A DNA stretch of 64,000 nucleotides from contig SVTT01000002.1 of NCBI GenBank assembly GCA_015063625.1, positions 1 to 64,000 on the forward strand, in the 5' to 3' direction. Origin of the DNA: Oscillospiraceae bacterium (lineage in GTDB: Bacteria > Bacillota > Clostridia > Oscillospirales > CAG-272). Of this stretch, positions 9,122 to 17,542 are shown in pieces. The position numbers and the translations under genes were made by a program. The notes beneath the pieces are model-generated. The model was not told the origin of the DNA, searched no databases, and saw nothing but the letters and a program-made list of their open reading frames with translations. How positions within the stretch are numbered: the first letter of the stretch is position 1; every line of letters starts with the position of its first letter.

Positions 9122-9600
9122 CAGTTGCAGTTTCCTCTCTCGTCGATATCGACGATTCCGTAGATCACGCCCTTATCCTTGTATTTGCGCAGCACGAAGT
9201 GGGTGGCGGTAGAAACCACGTCTTCGATGGGCGCAAGCTTTTGAGCCACGAAATAGGCGACCTCCTTCATAGTCTTGCCCTCGATCTGCACGCAGAGGTC
9301 AAAGCCGCCCGACATCAGATAAAGGCTCTGCACCTCGGGGTAGTTGTAGATCTTTTCGGCAACGCGGTCAAAGCCGCGATCACGCTGGGGCGTGATCTTG
9401 ACCTCGATGATGGCGGAAACGTATTCTCGGTCGGTCTTATCCCAGTCGATGAGAGTCTTGTAGCCGAGGATCACGCCGTCCTTTTCATATCGGTCGATCA
9501 TTTTTTTGATGTCGCCTGTTTCCTTGCCGCACATTACGGCAAGCTGCTCGGGTGTGAGGGTGGCGTTGTCCTCCAGCAGTGTCAGCAGGTTGCGGTCCAT
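9121..9600 (-). CDS. Lrp/AsnC-family transcriptional regulator
   Basis: About 159 residues: an N-terminal winged helix (LTPEQLAVMCGKETGDIKKMIDRYEKDG) followed by the RAM/ligand-binding alpha/beta domain (VSAIIEVKITPQRD..., GGFDLCVQIEG). Such proteins form octamers and sense amino acids. The ORF is open further upstream, but the ATG at 9600 is preceded by AAGGAGG at ideal distance and gives the normal family start MDRNLLTLL. It begins 4 bp after the MutS-like gene and overlaps the aminotransferase start. Confidence 0.9.
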   Translation of the reverse strand: MDRNLLTLLEDNATLTPEQLAVMCGKETGDIKKMIDRYEKDGVILGYKTLIDWDKTDREYVSAIIEVKITPQRDRGFDRVAEKIYNYPEVQSLYLMSGGFDLCVQIEGKTMKEVAYFVAQKLAPIEDVVSTATHFVLRKYKDKGVIYGIVDIDERGNCN

Positions 9601-9604
9601 ATTG

Positions 9605-11242
9605 TTAAGCCTCCTTTTCGGCAGAAGTGTTTTTGTGGATCTTGGCAAGGATCGTATCGTAGGTCAGCCCGTACCTCGCGGCAATATCGCGCGCGTAGCT
9701 CTTTCCGTCGGGCTTGGCACGGTGGATGCGGAAGGAGCGCTTGCCCTCTCCCTCCATACCGGCAACCAGCGTGTCGATGGGTACACCGCCCTCGGGCGCG
9801 GTACGCGCGTTGATGCTCTCGATCTCTGCGGCAAGCTCGTGCAGATGCGTTGAGAAGATGGCGCGGCAGCCCGCACGGGAAAGACCTGCCAGCACCTCGG
9901 CGGCGATATAGGACGCCTCAAAGGAGCCGGTGGAGGAAAGCGACTCGTCAAGCAGCACAAGGCTTTGGTCGGTGACGAGGTCAAAGATCTCTCCGAGTCT
10001 GGCGCATTCCTCTCCGAGTCTGCCCTTGTCGATGGTGTCGTCGGCACCCGTGGGGAAGTGGGTAAAGATGGCGTCCGCAGGGCTGATGACCGCATCGGCG
10101 GCAGGCACGGGAAGCCCCAGCTGCATCATGGCAAGGGCAATGCCGACGGCGCAGGTCACGACCGATTTGCCGCCGCGATTGGGGCCCGTCAGCACATAGA
10201 TACCCGCCTTTTCGTCAAAGGAGATGTCGTTGGTCACCACCTCGTCCTCGATCTTCAGCGCAACGGCGGGATTGTAGAGCGCGGTGGCGCTGAAGGCGCG
10301 TTCCTCGGCGGGGGCAATGGTGGGAACGGCAAGTCTTCCTCCCTTGATGCCGAGAGCACGGATGAGATTGGTTCCCTTCACCAGAAATTCAAGCTCGGGC
10401 AGAAGATTCAGCAGAAAGTCGGTATTTTCAAGCACATAGGTCTGTACGATGCGCTTCCAGGAGCGAAGCGACTGACGGTAGACCTCGTTGATGGCGGAAT
10501 TAAAGGCAAGCGAGAGCGCAGTTTTCTGGTTGTCGGTCTGCTTTTTTCCAAAGGGGACCAGCTCTGCAATACAGGTGTAGGCGTCGCTTTTGAAGTTGAG
10601 GTGCAGGATCTTTTGCAGGGTGTCACCCGAGCGGAACGATTCGGGATTGATGGAGAGCACGCCTGCATCCTTGGGGCGCAGCTGCGCGTCAAGATTCACG
10701 CCGATGGTCACGCTCTTGATCTCGCGTACACGGTTGGTCAGCTCGGCAAGCTTGTCGTTCAGCTCGGCATAGTAGTCGCTCTCCACCAGCTCTGCGATGT
10801 GCGCAGCGAGGTGGCGGAAGGCGGCGCTCTTATAGTCGCTCTTGTGCGCGCAAAGACCGCTGTGAAGCACGTCGATGCTGGAGATATAAAGCTCGATCTC
10901 GGTCATGCTGGAGAGGTAATCGGCGGTATCTCCGCTGTCAGCCTCCAGACGGCGCAGCTCGGTGATGTCGTACAGCACGGGCAAGAGCTTGTTGAAGGTC
11001 TTGCCGATCTCGTCGAAGGCAAGCATATCCTCAAAGATCTCCTCGCGGTAGCGGATGACCTCGGGATCCTTGGTCACGAAATCGCAAAGGCGGGAGTTTT
11101 TAAGGGGCAGGACCTCGGAAAGTCCGAGCTCATCAAGGGTAAACTCGTCGATCAGCGGTGTGCATTCGCCCGAGAGGTGGGCGTGCTTGCTCTCGCCGTC
11201 GGGGTAGAGTAGGCTGAAGTCTTTCAAGTCAAGGTCTGGCAT
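9605..11242 (-). CDS. MutS-family ATPase lacking mismatch-recognition domains
   Basis: A 545-residue protein with the MutS clamp/lever helices and ABC-type ATPase: Walker A LTGPNRGGKSVV, Walker B LVLLDESLSSTGS and the THLHEL switch histidine. It is much shorter than MutS (about 850 residues), lacks the N-terminal mismatch-reading domain, and has no Smr nuclease domain, so it is neither MutS1 nor MutS2; it resembles stand-alone MutS-domain proteins of unknown role. First gene of an operon with the Lrp regulator and aminotransferase, behind a good promoter. Confidence 0.88.
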   Translation of the reverse strand: MPDLDLKDFSLLYPDGESKHAHLSGECTPLIDEFTLDELGLSEVLPLKNSRLCDFVTKDPEVIRYREEIFEDMLAFDEIGKTFNKLLPVLYDITELRRLEADSGDTADYLSSMTEIELYISSIDVLHSGLCAHKSDYKSAAFRHLAAHIAELVESDYYAELNDKLAELTNRVREIKSVTIGVNLDAQLRPKDAGVLSINPESFRSGDTLQKILHLNFKSDAYTCIAELVPFGKKQTDNQKTALSLAFNSAINEVYRQSLRSWKRIVQTYVLENTDFLLNLLPELEFLVKGTNLIRALGIKGGRLAVPTIAPAEERAFSATALYNPAVALKIEDEVVTNDISFDEKAGIYVLTGPNRGGKSVVTCAVGIALAMMQLGLPVPAADAVISPADAIFTHFPTGADDTIDKGRLGEECARLGEIFDLVTDQSLVLLDESLSSTGSFEASYIAAEVLAGLSRAGCRAIFSTHLHELAAEIESINARTAPEGGVPIDTLVAGMEGEGKRSFRIHRAKPDGKSYARDIAARYGLTYDTILAKIHKNTSAEKEA

Positions 11243-11289
11243 GGGATTCTCCTTGCTATCGTGTCGGGAAACACTTAATATATTAATAG

Positions 11290-11318
11290 ATTATAACACA
11301 CACCGCGCGAAAAATCAA
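11290..11318 (-). promoter_or_regulatory. Sigma-A promoter for the MutS-like/Lrp/aminotransferase operon
   Basis: TTGATT and TATAAT on the minus strand with 17-bp spacing, about 50 bp upstream of the ATG. Confidence 0.75.
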
Positions 11319-11357
11319 CAGCTTTTCGGGAGAAAAAAAGAAAGCCCGCAAAAAGGC

Positions 11358-11386
11358 TTGCGCGCGGTGGCGAAATGTGGTAAAAT
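11358..11386 (+). promoter_or_regulatory. Promoter for the uronate-isomerase-like gene
   Basis: TTGCGC and TAAAAT spaced 17 bp, 28 bp ahead of the ATG at 11415. Confidence 0.55.
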
Positions 11387-11414
11387 GAAGAAAAAAGAAA
11401 AGGGGGGCATCACG

Positions 11415-12698
11415 ATGCAAGCCGATCAACGGAAAAGCTTTTCGACCAAGACTGCCGAGCAACTGTGGCAGTCGCTCTCGGCGCTGCCCCTCGCGGACAC
11501 CGTACGTCCTCCCTTCGGCGGGCGTCCCTTTGCCGACCTTGCCGAGCTGTGGTTTCCCGATCCGCGCAAGGATCGGGCGATGCGTGCCTGCGGCGTGTCC
11601 GACGCGCTGATCGGATCGGGCTCGGATTTTGAACGCTGTGAGGCGTATCTTTCGATACTGCCTCGCCTCGTCGGTTCGCCCCTTTATGCTGCCGCCTGCT
11701 CGGATCTTCTGGCGCTCGGCTGCGATTGCTCGGTCGGGGAGGATGCGGAGCTGATCTGGCAGAGCAGCGCACACCGTCTGCGTGCGCATCCCCTCACGCC
11801 CGATATGCTGCTTGAAGAGGTTGGCGTGGCGCAGGCTCGCTTGGATCTCGCCGACCCGCCATCGACGGGCGAAGCTCGCCTTTGTCCCGTACTCGGGCTT
11901 GATCGGTTGCTTTGCTTGCAAAAGAGGGATCTTGCCGCATATCTTGAACGCCTGTCTGCAAGGACGGGGGAGGGGATCGACGATCTTGAAGGGCTTTCCC
12001 GTGCGATCTCTCTTGCCATCGGGCATCACGCGTCGTGCGGCGCCGCAGTGATCCTTGCCGATCTTTCGCATTATACGTGCTTTGAAAGGCCGAATCCCTA
12101 CCGCACCCGGCAGATCCTTGCCGCCGTCCTTGCCGGAGCATCCCCGAGCGAGGGAGATCGGGCACATTTCACGGCGCAGATGCTTCGTCTTGTGGGCAGA
12201 GAATGCCGTGCGCACGATATGCGCCTTCTTCTGCGTATCACGCGCGAATCCGATACCGTTGGACCACCTTTTTCGGTGGAGGCGGTAGGAAAGCTGCTTC
12301 ATTATCTCAATGAGTCGGGAGCGCTGCCCACCACGGCGCTGCTGACGGGTGTGTGCGATCTGCTCTCGGGAGTTCTGTCGCTGTGCAACGCTGCCCCGAG
12401 CGGAGAGGAGTCCCCGCGCGTGCTGCTTGCGCTTGAAGGGGAATACGCCGACGGTGAGGCGTGCGCCGAGGCGGTTTCTTTCTTGCTTCGCCATGACGCA
12501 GCTCCGTACCTGATCGGACTTATTTCGGATACAAAAAGTGCCTTTTCACATCCCGTTACATGGCTTTTTCGGCAAGAACTGTGTGAGCAGCTGGGTCGCT
12601 GGGCAGAGCAGATGTCCACTCCGCCACCCCTTGAGGTGCTGCTTGATACCGCCGAGCGCATCGCATATCGCGCTGCCGAGCAATTTTTCGGGCGCTGA
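11415..12698 (+). CDS. Uronate isomerase (UxaC)-like protein without metal-binding motifs; probable pseudoenzyme
   Basis: A 427-residue protein. From memory of the UxaC family, several segments follow glucuronate isomerase in order: ADLAELWF...RAMRACGV, VGSPLYAAACSDL, ILAAVLAGASPSE..FTAQMLRLVGRE, LLHYLNESGALPTTALL and, most convincingly, ISDTKSAFSHPVTWLFRQELCEQLG..WAEQ (compare the family's MLTDSRSFLSY..HEYFRR..). The active-site elements are missing: the DYHCHL metal motif is replaced by ADTVRPP (about residues 27-33), the CxASDHG-type motif by CGAAVILAD, and the catalytic LHIG by LLRIT. Length is close to the family's ~465. The start is set by AGGGGGG before the ATG; the ORF is open further upstream. 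No uronate pathway genes are nearby. Homology is moderately sure; function is unknown. Confidence 0.7.
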   Translation: MQADQRKSFSTKTAEQLWQSLSALPLADTVRPPFGGRPFADLAELWFPDPRKDRAMRACGVSDALIGSGSDFERCEAYLSILPRLVGSPLYAAACSDLLALGCDCSVGEDAELIWQSSAHRLRAHPLTPDMLLEEVGVAQARLDLADPPSTGEARLCPVLGLDRLLCLQKRDLAAYLERLSARTGEGIDDLEGLSRAISLAIGHHASCGAAVILADLSHYTCFERPNPYRTRQILAAVLAGASPSEGDRAHFTAQMLRLVGRECRAHDMRLLLRITRESDTVGPPFSVEAVGKLLHYLNESGALPTTALLTGVCDLLSGVLSLCNAAPSGEESPRVLLALEGEYADGEACAEAVSFLLRHDAAPYLIGLISDTKSAFSHPVTWLFRQELCEQLGRWAEQMSTPPPLEVLLDTAERIAYRAAEQFFGR

Positions 12699-12734
12699 AA
12701 AGCCGCCGGGGCATGCATTGTGTACGAAAGAACA

Positions 12735-12959
12735 AGAGGCTACGTCATTTAGATGCAGAAGGTGTGATCTTGGCACGTTAGGCGTATACAAATACGTCGA
12801 GTGCCAAGAGCGCACCTAAAAAACACACATTTAAATTGAAATTCGCAAGAATTTCTACCTAAAAAGCCGCCTTTTCTGCCATTTTTGACAGATAAAGCGG
12901 CTTCATTTTTCAGTTTCCTCTTTGTGTGTTTTTGTTCGGCGCTAAATGAATCAGCCCCT
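12735..12959 (-). repeat. Repeat A copy 1 (MITE-like, about 225 bp)
   Basis: Near-identical, in inverted orientation, to 31421-31645 over about 222 bp. The ends are imperfect inverted repeats (AGGGGCTnnnTCATTTAG). Inside are a hairpin with stem TTGGCAC/GTGCCAA (12770-12807) and a second stem around AAAAGCCGCC...AAGCGGCTT. It encodes no credible protein. It lies between the uronate-isomerase-like gene and truB. Confidence 0.9.
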
Positions 12960-13054
12960 TTTCCGTTCGCCTCCAAAGCTCGCACGGCGAATGCCACTCG
13001 GCGAAGGCGGAATATCGGTGCGAAGCAACAGACTCGCCGCAGGCGAATAGAACC

Positions 13055-13082
13055 GGCGTTGTGTCGGTGCCGACACAACGCC
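13055..13082 (-). terminator. Perfect hairpin downstream of truB
   Basis: GGCGTTGTGTCGG and its exact complement with a 2-nt loop, 21 bp beyond the truB stop. No strong U-tract follows, so termination is likely but not certain. The remaining 95 bp up to repeat A shows nothing else. Confidence 0.55.
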
Positions 13083-13102
13083 TATGCTCCGGGCGTTTTT
13101 CC

Positions 13103-14023
13103 TTATCCGTCGATATCGAATTGCTTGATCGCCTTGACAGCAAGTCCTTCCTCGTATTCTCTTACCTCGCCGAGCGCGAAAAAGCGTCCGTTCTCGCCGT
13201 AAAGGGTAAGCCGCGTGCCGGGCTCGTGCGAGAGCTTCAGCTTTTTGAGGTAGATCTCGCATCCGCTGCGGCAGAGGCGCTCGTAAAAGGAGGGGAGAGA
13301 AAGTCGTTCGAGGTCCGCAAAAAGGCTTTCCACGGGCAGGAGCAGGGCAAGGCGTGCTTCTGTGTCAAGCGCCTCCAGCCTCTCGAGCGTGTGGCAATCC
13401 CGAATCAGAAAATTGCCCGCCGCCGTACGCCGCAACGCCGCCATGGCACCGCCGCAGCCGAGCGCATTGCCGAGGTCGGCACAGACCGTGCGGATGTAGG
13501 TGCCCGATGAGCAATGAACCGAAAGGCGATAGCGGTCGGGCGCGTCGGTCCTCTCGGCGTTCAGCTCAAACAGCGTGATCTCACGGGGCTTCCGCTCGAT
13601 CTCCATCCCTGCACGGGCAAGGTCGACCAGCTTTTTTCCTCCCACCTTGAGGGCACTGTACATCGGCGGCGTTTGCAGCTGCCTGCCGATGCGGCTTCGG
13701 CAGAGCCCGATCACCTCTTTTACACTCGGTATGGCGGCACACGTGGTTAAAATACGGCCGCTTGTGTCCTCGGTGTCGGTGGTGATGCCAAGCTGCAGGA
13801 CCGCCTCGTAGCGCTTGTCGTGCGCCGTGAGGTATTCCGCCGCCTTGGCGGCTCGTCCTATGAGAAGGACCAGCACGCCGGTCGCCATCGGATCCAGCGT
13901 GCCTGTGTGACCCACGCGGCGCGTGCCGTAAAGGCGTCTGATCCGCGCGACCACGTCGTGCGAGGTCATCCCCGCAGGCTTGTCGATCAGTAAAACGCCC
14001 GAGGGCTCGGTTAGCTTTGACAT
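13103..14023 (-). CDS. truB: tRNA pseudouridine(55) synthase TruB
   Basis: A 306-residue enzyme converting U55 to pseudouridine in the tRNA T-loop. The catalytic aspartate is in GHTGTLDPMATGVL, preceded by GVLLIDKPAGMTSHDVV at the N-terminus; LQTPPMYSALKVGGK and CSSGTYIRTVCADLG are the RNA-binding signatures, and the C-terminal PUA-like region ends the protein. Full length. Usually paired with ribF or rbfA, but here it stands alone next to a nitroreductase gene. Confidence 0.97.
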   Translation of the reverse strand: MSKLTEPSGVLLIDKPAGMTSHDVVARIRRLYGTRRVGHTGTLDPMATGVLVLLIGRAAKAAEYLTAHDKRYEAVLQLGITTDTEDTSGRILTTCAAIPSVKEVIGLCRSRIGRQLQTPPMYSALKVGGKKLVDLARAGMEIERKPREITLFELNAERTDAPDRYRLSVHCSSGTYIRTVCADLGNALGCGGAMAALRRTAAGNFLIRDCHTLERLEALDTEARLALLLPVESLFADLERLSLPSFYERLCRSGCEIYLKKLKLSHEPGTRLTLYGENGRFFALGEVREYEEGLAVKAIKQFDIDG

Positions 14024-14037
14024 ATCTGTCCTTTCCC

Positions 14038-14068
14038 GAAAAGCCGACCGCAGCGCGGTCGGCTTTTC
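14038..14068. terminator. Terminator between the nitroreductase gene and truB
   Basis: Stem GAAAAGCCGACCGC/GCGGTCGGCTTTTC with a 3-nt loop directly after the nitroreductase stop; symmetrical A and T runs. Confidence 0.85.
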
Positions 14069-14070
14069 TC

Positions 14071-14640
14071 TTATATCAAGATCTCGTCAAGGGTGTGCTT
14101 GGGCACGAAATGCGTACCGTTTTCATCTCTCCAATAGGTCATCGTGCCGTCCCTTGAGTCGGCAAGAGCCACCTCCTCGGCGGGCTTCCCGAGCGCGATG
14201 GCAAGCTGGGGCACATAGCGCTCGTCGATGCCGAAGTCCTCGGACATGCGCTTCGGGTCAAAGCTTGCAAGCATGCAGCCGCCAAAGCCCATTTCGACCG
14301 CGCCGAGCAGAATGGTCTGCGCGGCAATGCCCACGTCCTTTTTCATCAGAGCGTCGGGGCTGCCTGCTTCACTGTCGGCAAGCATGAGGATGAAGCCGGT
14401 GGGATGCTTTCCTTTGGGCGGGAGGGGAATGCCCAGCGAGGCTGCAAAGCGGCAGTTGCCGAGCATTTTGCCAAGGTCGGACTTTTCTGTGAGAATGCGG
14501 TAGCGCAGGGGCTGCTTATTCATGCCCGAGGCGGTGCGGCGCGCAAGATCGACCAAGGCGGTCATCTGTTGCCGCGTGATGGGCGTGCCCTCGTCGAAGG
14601 CGCGATAGCTCCGATTTTTCAGTACCAGTTCTTCGATCAT
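14071..14640 (-). CDS. Nitroreductase-family FMN protein
   Basis: A 189-residue flavoprotein of the nitroreductase/NfnB-like fold, using NAD(P)H to reduce an unidentified substrate. Seen motifs are the N-terminal NRSYRAFDEG (phosphate-binding arginine), LARRTASGMNKQPLRYRI and GAVEMGFGGCMLASF. Typical length. It is followed by a terminator and preceded 15 bp away by trmB, so it may be the last gene of the ychF-trmB transcript. Confidence 0.88.
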   Translation of the reverse strand: MIEELVLKNRSYRAFDEGTPITRQQMTALVDLARRTASGMNKQPLRYRILTEKSDLGKMLGNCRFAASLGIPLPPKGKHPTGFILMLADSEAGSPDALMKKDVGIAAQTILLGAVEMGFGGCMLASFDPKRMSEDFGIDERYVPQLAIALGKPAEEVALADSRDGTMTYWRDENGTHFVPKHTLDEILI

Positions 14641-14655
14641 AAAAGGCTCCGTTCC

Positions 14656-15303
14656 TTAAAAATGTACCGTAGCGGCGTTGATCGTGAAGCCCTTTTCCGA
14701 AAAATTCTTTTCGTATTCGGTCATCACGTTGCCCTCGCTCTGAGGACTGTTGTGGAGGTCGCGCGTCACGTCGGTGACGGTAAGCCCCATGGCGGCAAAT
14801 TCCTCGAGAGAAAATTCAAAGAGCCCCACGTTATCGGTCTTAAAGCGCAGCACACCGCCCGGCTTCAGCACCTCGCGATAGCGCGCAAGGAAATCGCGGT
14901 GTGTCAGACGCCGCTTGGCGTGGCGCGCCTTGGGCCACGGGTCGCTGAAATTGAGGTACAGACAGTCAATACTGTGTGGGGGAAACCACTCGGTCAGATT
15001 TTCGGCGTTGCCGATGAGAAAACGGAGGTTGTCGGGACGGGTGTCGGCGGCGCGCTCCGCCTTTTCAAGGGCAAGGCAGGCAACGTCGGCAACGCGCTCC
15101 ATGGCGATGAAATTCACATCTGGGTGGGCGGCAGCCATGCCACAGGCAAAGTTGCCCTTTCCGCATCCGATCTCCAGATGGAGAGCTCGTTTTTTTGTGA
15201 AGCGATATTGCGGATCCTCCTTGAGGAGCAAGGGGCTTTCGATCAAAAGATCCGCACAGGCGGCGATCCGCTCGGCGCCGTGCTTTTTCTTGCGGGCGCG
15301 CAT
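14656..15303 (-). CDS. trmB: tRNA (guanosine(46)-N7)-methyltransferase TrmB
   Basis: A 215-residue SAM-dependent methyltransferase making m7G46 in the tRNA variable loop. Motif I is LEIGCGKGNFACGMA, the family signature NFSDPWPKARHAKRRL is intact, and T190-region TEYEKNFSEKG matches the conserved C-terminal block. Its start codon overlaps the ychF stop, which indicates translational coupling. Confidence 0.95.
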   Translation of the reverse strand: MRARKKKHGAERIAACADLLIESPLLLKEDPQYRFTKKRALHLEIGCGKGNFACGMAAAHPDVNFIAMERVADVACLALEKAERAADTRPDNLRFLIGNAENLTEWFPPHSIDCLYLNFSDPWPKARHAKRRLTHRDFLARYREVLKPGGVLRFKTDNVGLFEFSLEEFAAMGLTVTDVTRDLHNSPQSEGNVMTEYEKNFSEKGFTINAATVHF

Positions 15304-16397
15304 CAGACGTTGAAGCGGAAGACAACAATGTCCCCGTCCTGCATCACGTATTCCTTGCCCTCACTGCGCAAAAGCCCCATTTCCTTCACGCCGTTCATGC
15401 TGCCGATGCGCTCAAGATCGGCAAAGGAGACCACCTCGGCACGGATAAAGCCGCGCTCGAAATCGCTGTGGATCTTGCCGGCGGCACCGGGCGCCTTGGT
15501 GCCTTTTGTGATGGTCCAGGCGCGGACCTCCTTCGGCCCTGCGGTGAGAAAGCTGATCAGACCGAGCAGAGAGTAGCTTGCCTTGATAAGGCGGTCAAGA
15601 CCGCTTTCGGAAATGCCGAGATCGTCAAGGAACGCCTGCTTTTCCTCACCGGACAGTTCGGCGATCTCCGCCTCGATCTGGGCGCAGACGGGGAGAATTT
15701 CCGCATGCTCCTTGTCGGCAAATGCCTTCAGTGCGGCGTACATCGGATTTGCCTCGGGCTCGTCCCCCACGTCGTTCTCGCTGATGTTGGCAACGTAGAT
15801 GACGGGCTTCATGGTCAGCAGAGGGGTGTCGGCAAACAGGGCGCGCTCGTCCTCGGAAAGCTCGACCGCGCGGGCGGTCTGTCCCTCGCAGAGTGCGGCG
15901 TGCACGCGCTCCAGCACCGAGAGCTCGGCGGCGAGTGTCTTGTCGCCCTTCATAGCTTTTTTGGTGCGGTCGATGCGGCGCTCCATCATCTCGATGTCCG
16001 AGAAGATGAGCTCCATGTTGATGGTTTCAAGATCGCGGATGGGATCCACAGCACCGTCAACGTGGATGATGTTGTCATCCTCAAAGCAGCGAACCACGTG
16101 GATCACGGCGTCGACCTCGCGGATGTGCGAGAGAAATTTATTGCCAAGTCCCTCACCCTTGGAGGCGCCGCGCACGAGTCCCGCGATATCGACGAATTCG
16201 ATGACGGCGGGAGTATATTTTTCGGGTGCGTACATATTGGCAAGATAGTCCATGCGCGCATCGGGCACTGCCACCACGCCCACGTTGGGCTCAATGGTGC
16301 AGAAGGGATAGTTGGCAGATTCCGCACCTGCGTTGGTCAGTGCGTTAAAAAGCGTGCTTTTGCCCACGTTGGGCAAACCTACGATACCAAGCTTCAT
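15303..16397 (-). CDS. ychF: Redox-regulated ATPase YchF (Obg family)
   Basis: A 364-residue Obg-family P-loop ATPase associated with ribosomes. G1 is GLPNVGKST, G3 is DIAGLVRGAS, G4 is the ATP-preferring NISE, and the C-terminal TGS domain (QDGDIVVFRFNV) ends the protein. Full length. It leads a ychF-trmB operon behind a clear promoter. Confidence 0.97.
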   Translation of the reverse strand: MKLGIVGLPNVGKSTLFNALTNAGAESANYPFCTIEPNVGVVAVPDARMDYLANMYAPEKYTPAVIEFVDIAGLVRGASKGEGLGNKFLSHIREVDAVIHVVRCFEDDNIIHVDGAVDPIRDLETINMELIFSDIEMMERRIDRTKKAMKGDKTLAAELSVLERVHAALCEGQTARAVELSEDERALFADTPLLTMKPVIYVANISENDVGDEPEANPMYAALKAFADKEHAEILPVCAQIEAEIAELSGEEKQAFLDDLGISESGLDRLIKASYSLLGLISFLTAGPKEVRAWTITKGTKAPGAAGKIHSDFERGFIRAEVVSFADLERIGSMNGVKEMGLLRSEGKEYVMQDGDIVVFRFNV

Positions 16398-16429
16398 CAG
16401 AAATCTCCTTTGGTCGCAAACTTCTCTTT

Positions 16430-16458
16430 ATCATATCACAAAAACCGACTCTTTTCAA
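16430..16458 (-). promoter_or_regulatory. Sigma-A promoter for ychF-trmB
   Basis: TTGAAA, 17 bp, TATGAT on the minus strand, about 33 bp upstream of the ATG. Confidence 0.75.
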
Positions 16459-16526
16459 GGGGCAGTCCCCAAAATCTTGTTGAAATTCGAAATTAAATAA
16501 AAACTGCAATTTTTTTTGAAAAAGCC

Positions 16527-16555
16527 TTTTCAAAAGCAAAAACATATGCTATAAT
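16527..16555 (+). promoter_or_regulatory. Promoter for the response regulator gene
   Basis: Consensus TATAAT with a weak TTTTCA -35 at 17 bp. The AT-rich stretch leaves a 118-bp leader before the ATG. Confidence 0.5.
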
Positions 16556-16673
16556 ATAATATAAATATTCTGTAGAGCAGAGTGTCATGCTTTGATGAAA
16601 ATTTACAGGCGTTTGGCACCGTGTGCGAGATTGTCCTGTGGTATCATCATAAAATGCAATTCGGAGGGTGAAA

Positions 16674-17366
16674 ATGGTAGGAACGAAAATTCTCATCGTA
16701 GACGATGATCTGGGTATCTGTGACGTCCTGAAGGTGCACTTTGAGGCGGAGGGCTGTGACGTCAGCGTTGCCAATGACGGCGTTGAGGGCGTTGCGGCGT
16801 TCAAGTCGGGGAATCCCGATCTGGTGCTGCTCGACATCATGCTGCCCAAGAAGGACGGACAGCAGGTGCTTGCCGAGATCCGCAAGGAATCCACAAAGCC
16901 CGTGATCATGGTGACCGCGAAGGGCGAGGTGTTTGACAAGGTCCTCGCACTGGAGATGGGCGCGGACGACGTGGTCGTCAAGCCCTTTGATCTGAAGGAG
17001 CTCAGTGCCCGTGTCAAGGCAGTGCTCCGTCGCTACCAATCGCACCTTGATCAGGATGACGGCGATACCATCAAATTTGATAATTTTGAGATCAGCCAGG
17101 ATAAATTTGAGCTCAAGCTGAAGGGCAAGAAGGTGGATATCCCCCCCAAGGAGCTGCAGCTGCTTTATTGCCTTGCCTCCAACCCGAACCGCGTGTTCAG
17201 CCGCGAGCAGCTGCTTGAGCACGTATGGGATTTCGCCTTCCTTGGTGATTCGCGCACGGTGGACGTACATATCAAGCGTCTGCGCGAGAAGCTGGAGGGT
17301 GTTTCGGACAAATGGTCGCTGAAGACGGTTTGGGGAATCGGCTACAAATTCGAGCTTTATAACTGA
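16674..17366 (+). CDS. OmpR-family response regulator
   Basis: A 230-residue two-component regulator. The receiver domain carries the acidic pocket (IVDDD), the phosphorylatable aspartate in LVLLDIMLPKKDG, the T in VTAK and the K in VVKPFD; the C-terminal winged-helix DNA-binding domain ends with RTVDVHIKRLREKLE..WSLKTVWGIGYKF. The ORF is open two codons further, but ATG 16674 is right behind GGAGGG. The partner histidine kinase gene begins 176 bp downstream; the gap contains repeat B and a hairpin. Confidence 0.95.
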   Translation: MVGTKILIVDDDLGICDVLKVHFEAEGCDVSVANDGVEGVAAFKSGNPDLVLLDIMLPKKDGQQVLAEIRKESTKPVIMVTAKGEVFDKVLALEMGADDVVVKPFDLKELSARVKAVLRRYQSHLDQDDGDTIKFDNFEISQDKFELKLKGKKVDIPPKELQLLYCLASNPNRVFSREQLLEHVWDFAFLGDSRTVDVHIKRLREKLEGVSDKWSLKTVWGIGYKFELYN

Positions 17367-17370
17367 TAGG

Positions 17371-17466
17371 GACGAGAGATCGGATCCCCGGGGAGGACGA
17401 GAGAGCGAATCGAACACGCCCGCAGGCGCATTTTACGGGCGCTTTTGCCCCACTCTCTTTGTAAAG
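17371..17466 (+). repeat. Repeat B copy 2, between response regulator and kinase genes
   Basis: Positions 17395-17466 match the repeat at 53-127 in inverted orientation, with a few substitutions. A 24-bp segment ahead of the core duplicates GGACGAGAGA. The repeat begins five bases after the response-regulator stop. Confidence 0.75.
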
Positions 17467-17481
17467 CCGATCGGCTTGAGT

Positions 17482-17514
17482 ACAGGGCATCGCACCCTCG
17501 TGCGATCGCCCTGT
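17482..17514 (+). terminator. Hairpin between response regulator and kinase genes
   Basis: Stem ACAGGGC-ATCGCAC / GTGCGAT-c-GCCCTGT with a 4-nt loop, followed by CTGTATTTT. It could attenuate transcription into the kinase gene. Confidence 0.5.
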
Positions 17515-17542
17515 CTGTATTTTCGATAAAAAAGAGGGAATT

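Noticed and set aside
12885-13202. Identical ORF starts (MTDKAASFFSFLFVCF...) at 12885 and on the minus strand ending at 31495
   Set aside because: They come from the two copies of repeat A; the frame runs into unrelated sequence at each locus, so no conserved protein is implied.
17380-17395. CGGATCCCCGGG looks like a cloning-vector polylinker
   Set aside because: Only 12 bases match, no vector sequence flanks it, and the surrounding sequence is natural-looking repeat B; chance is the simplest explanation.
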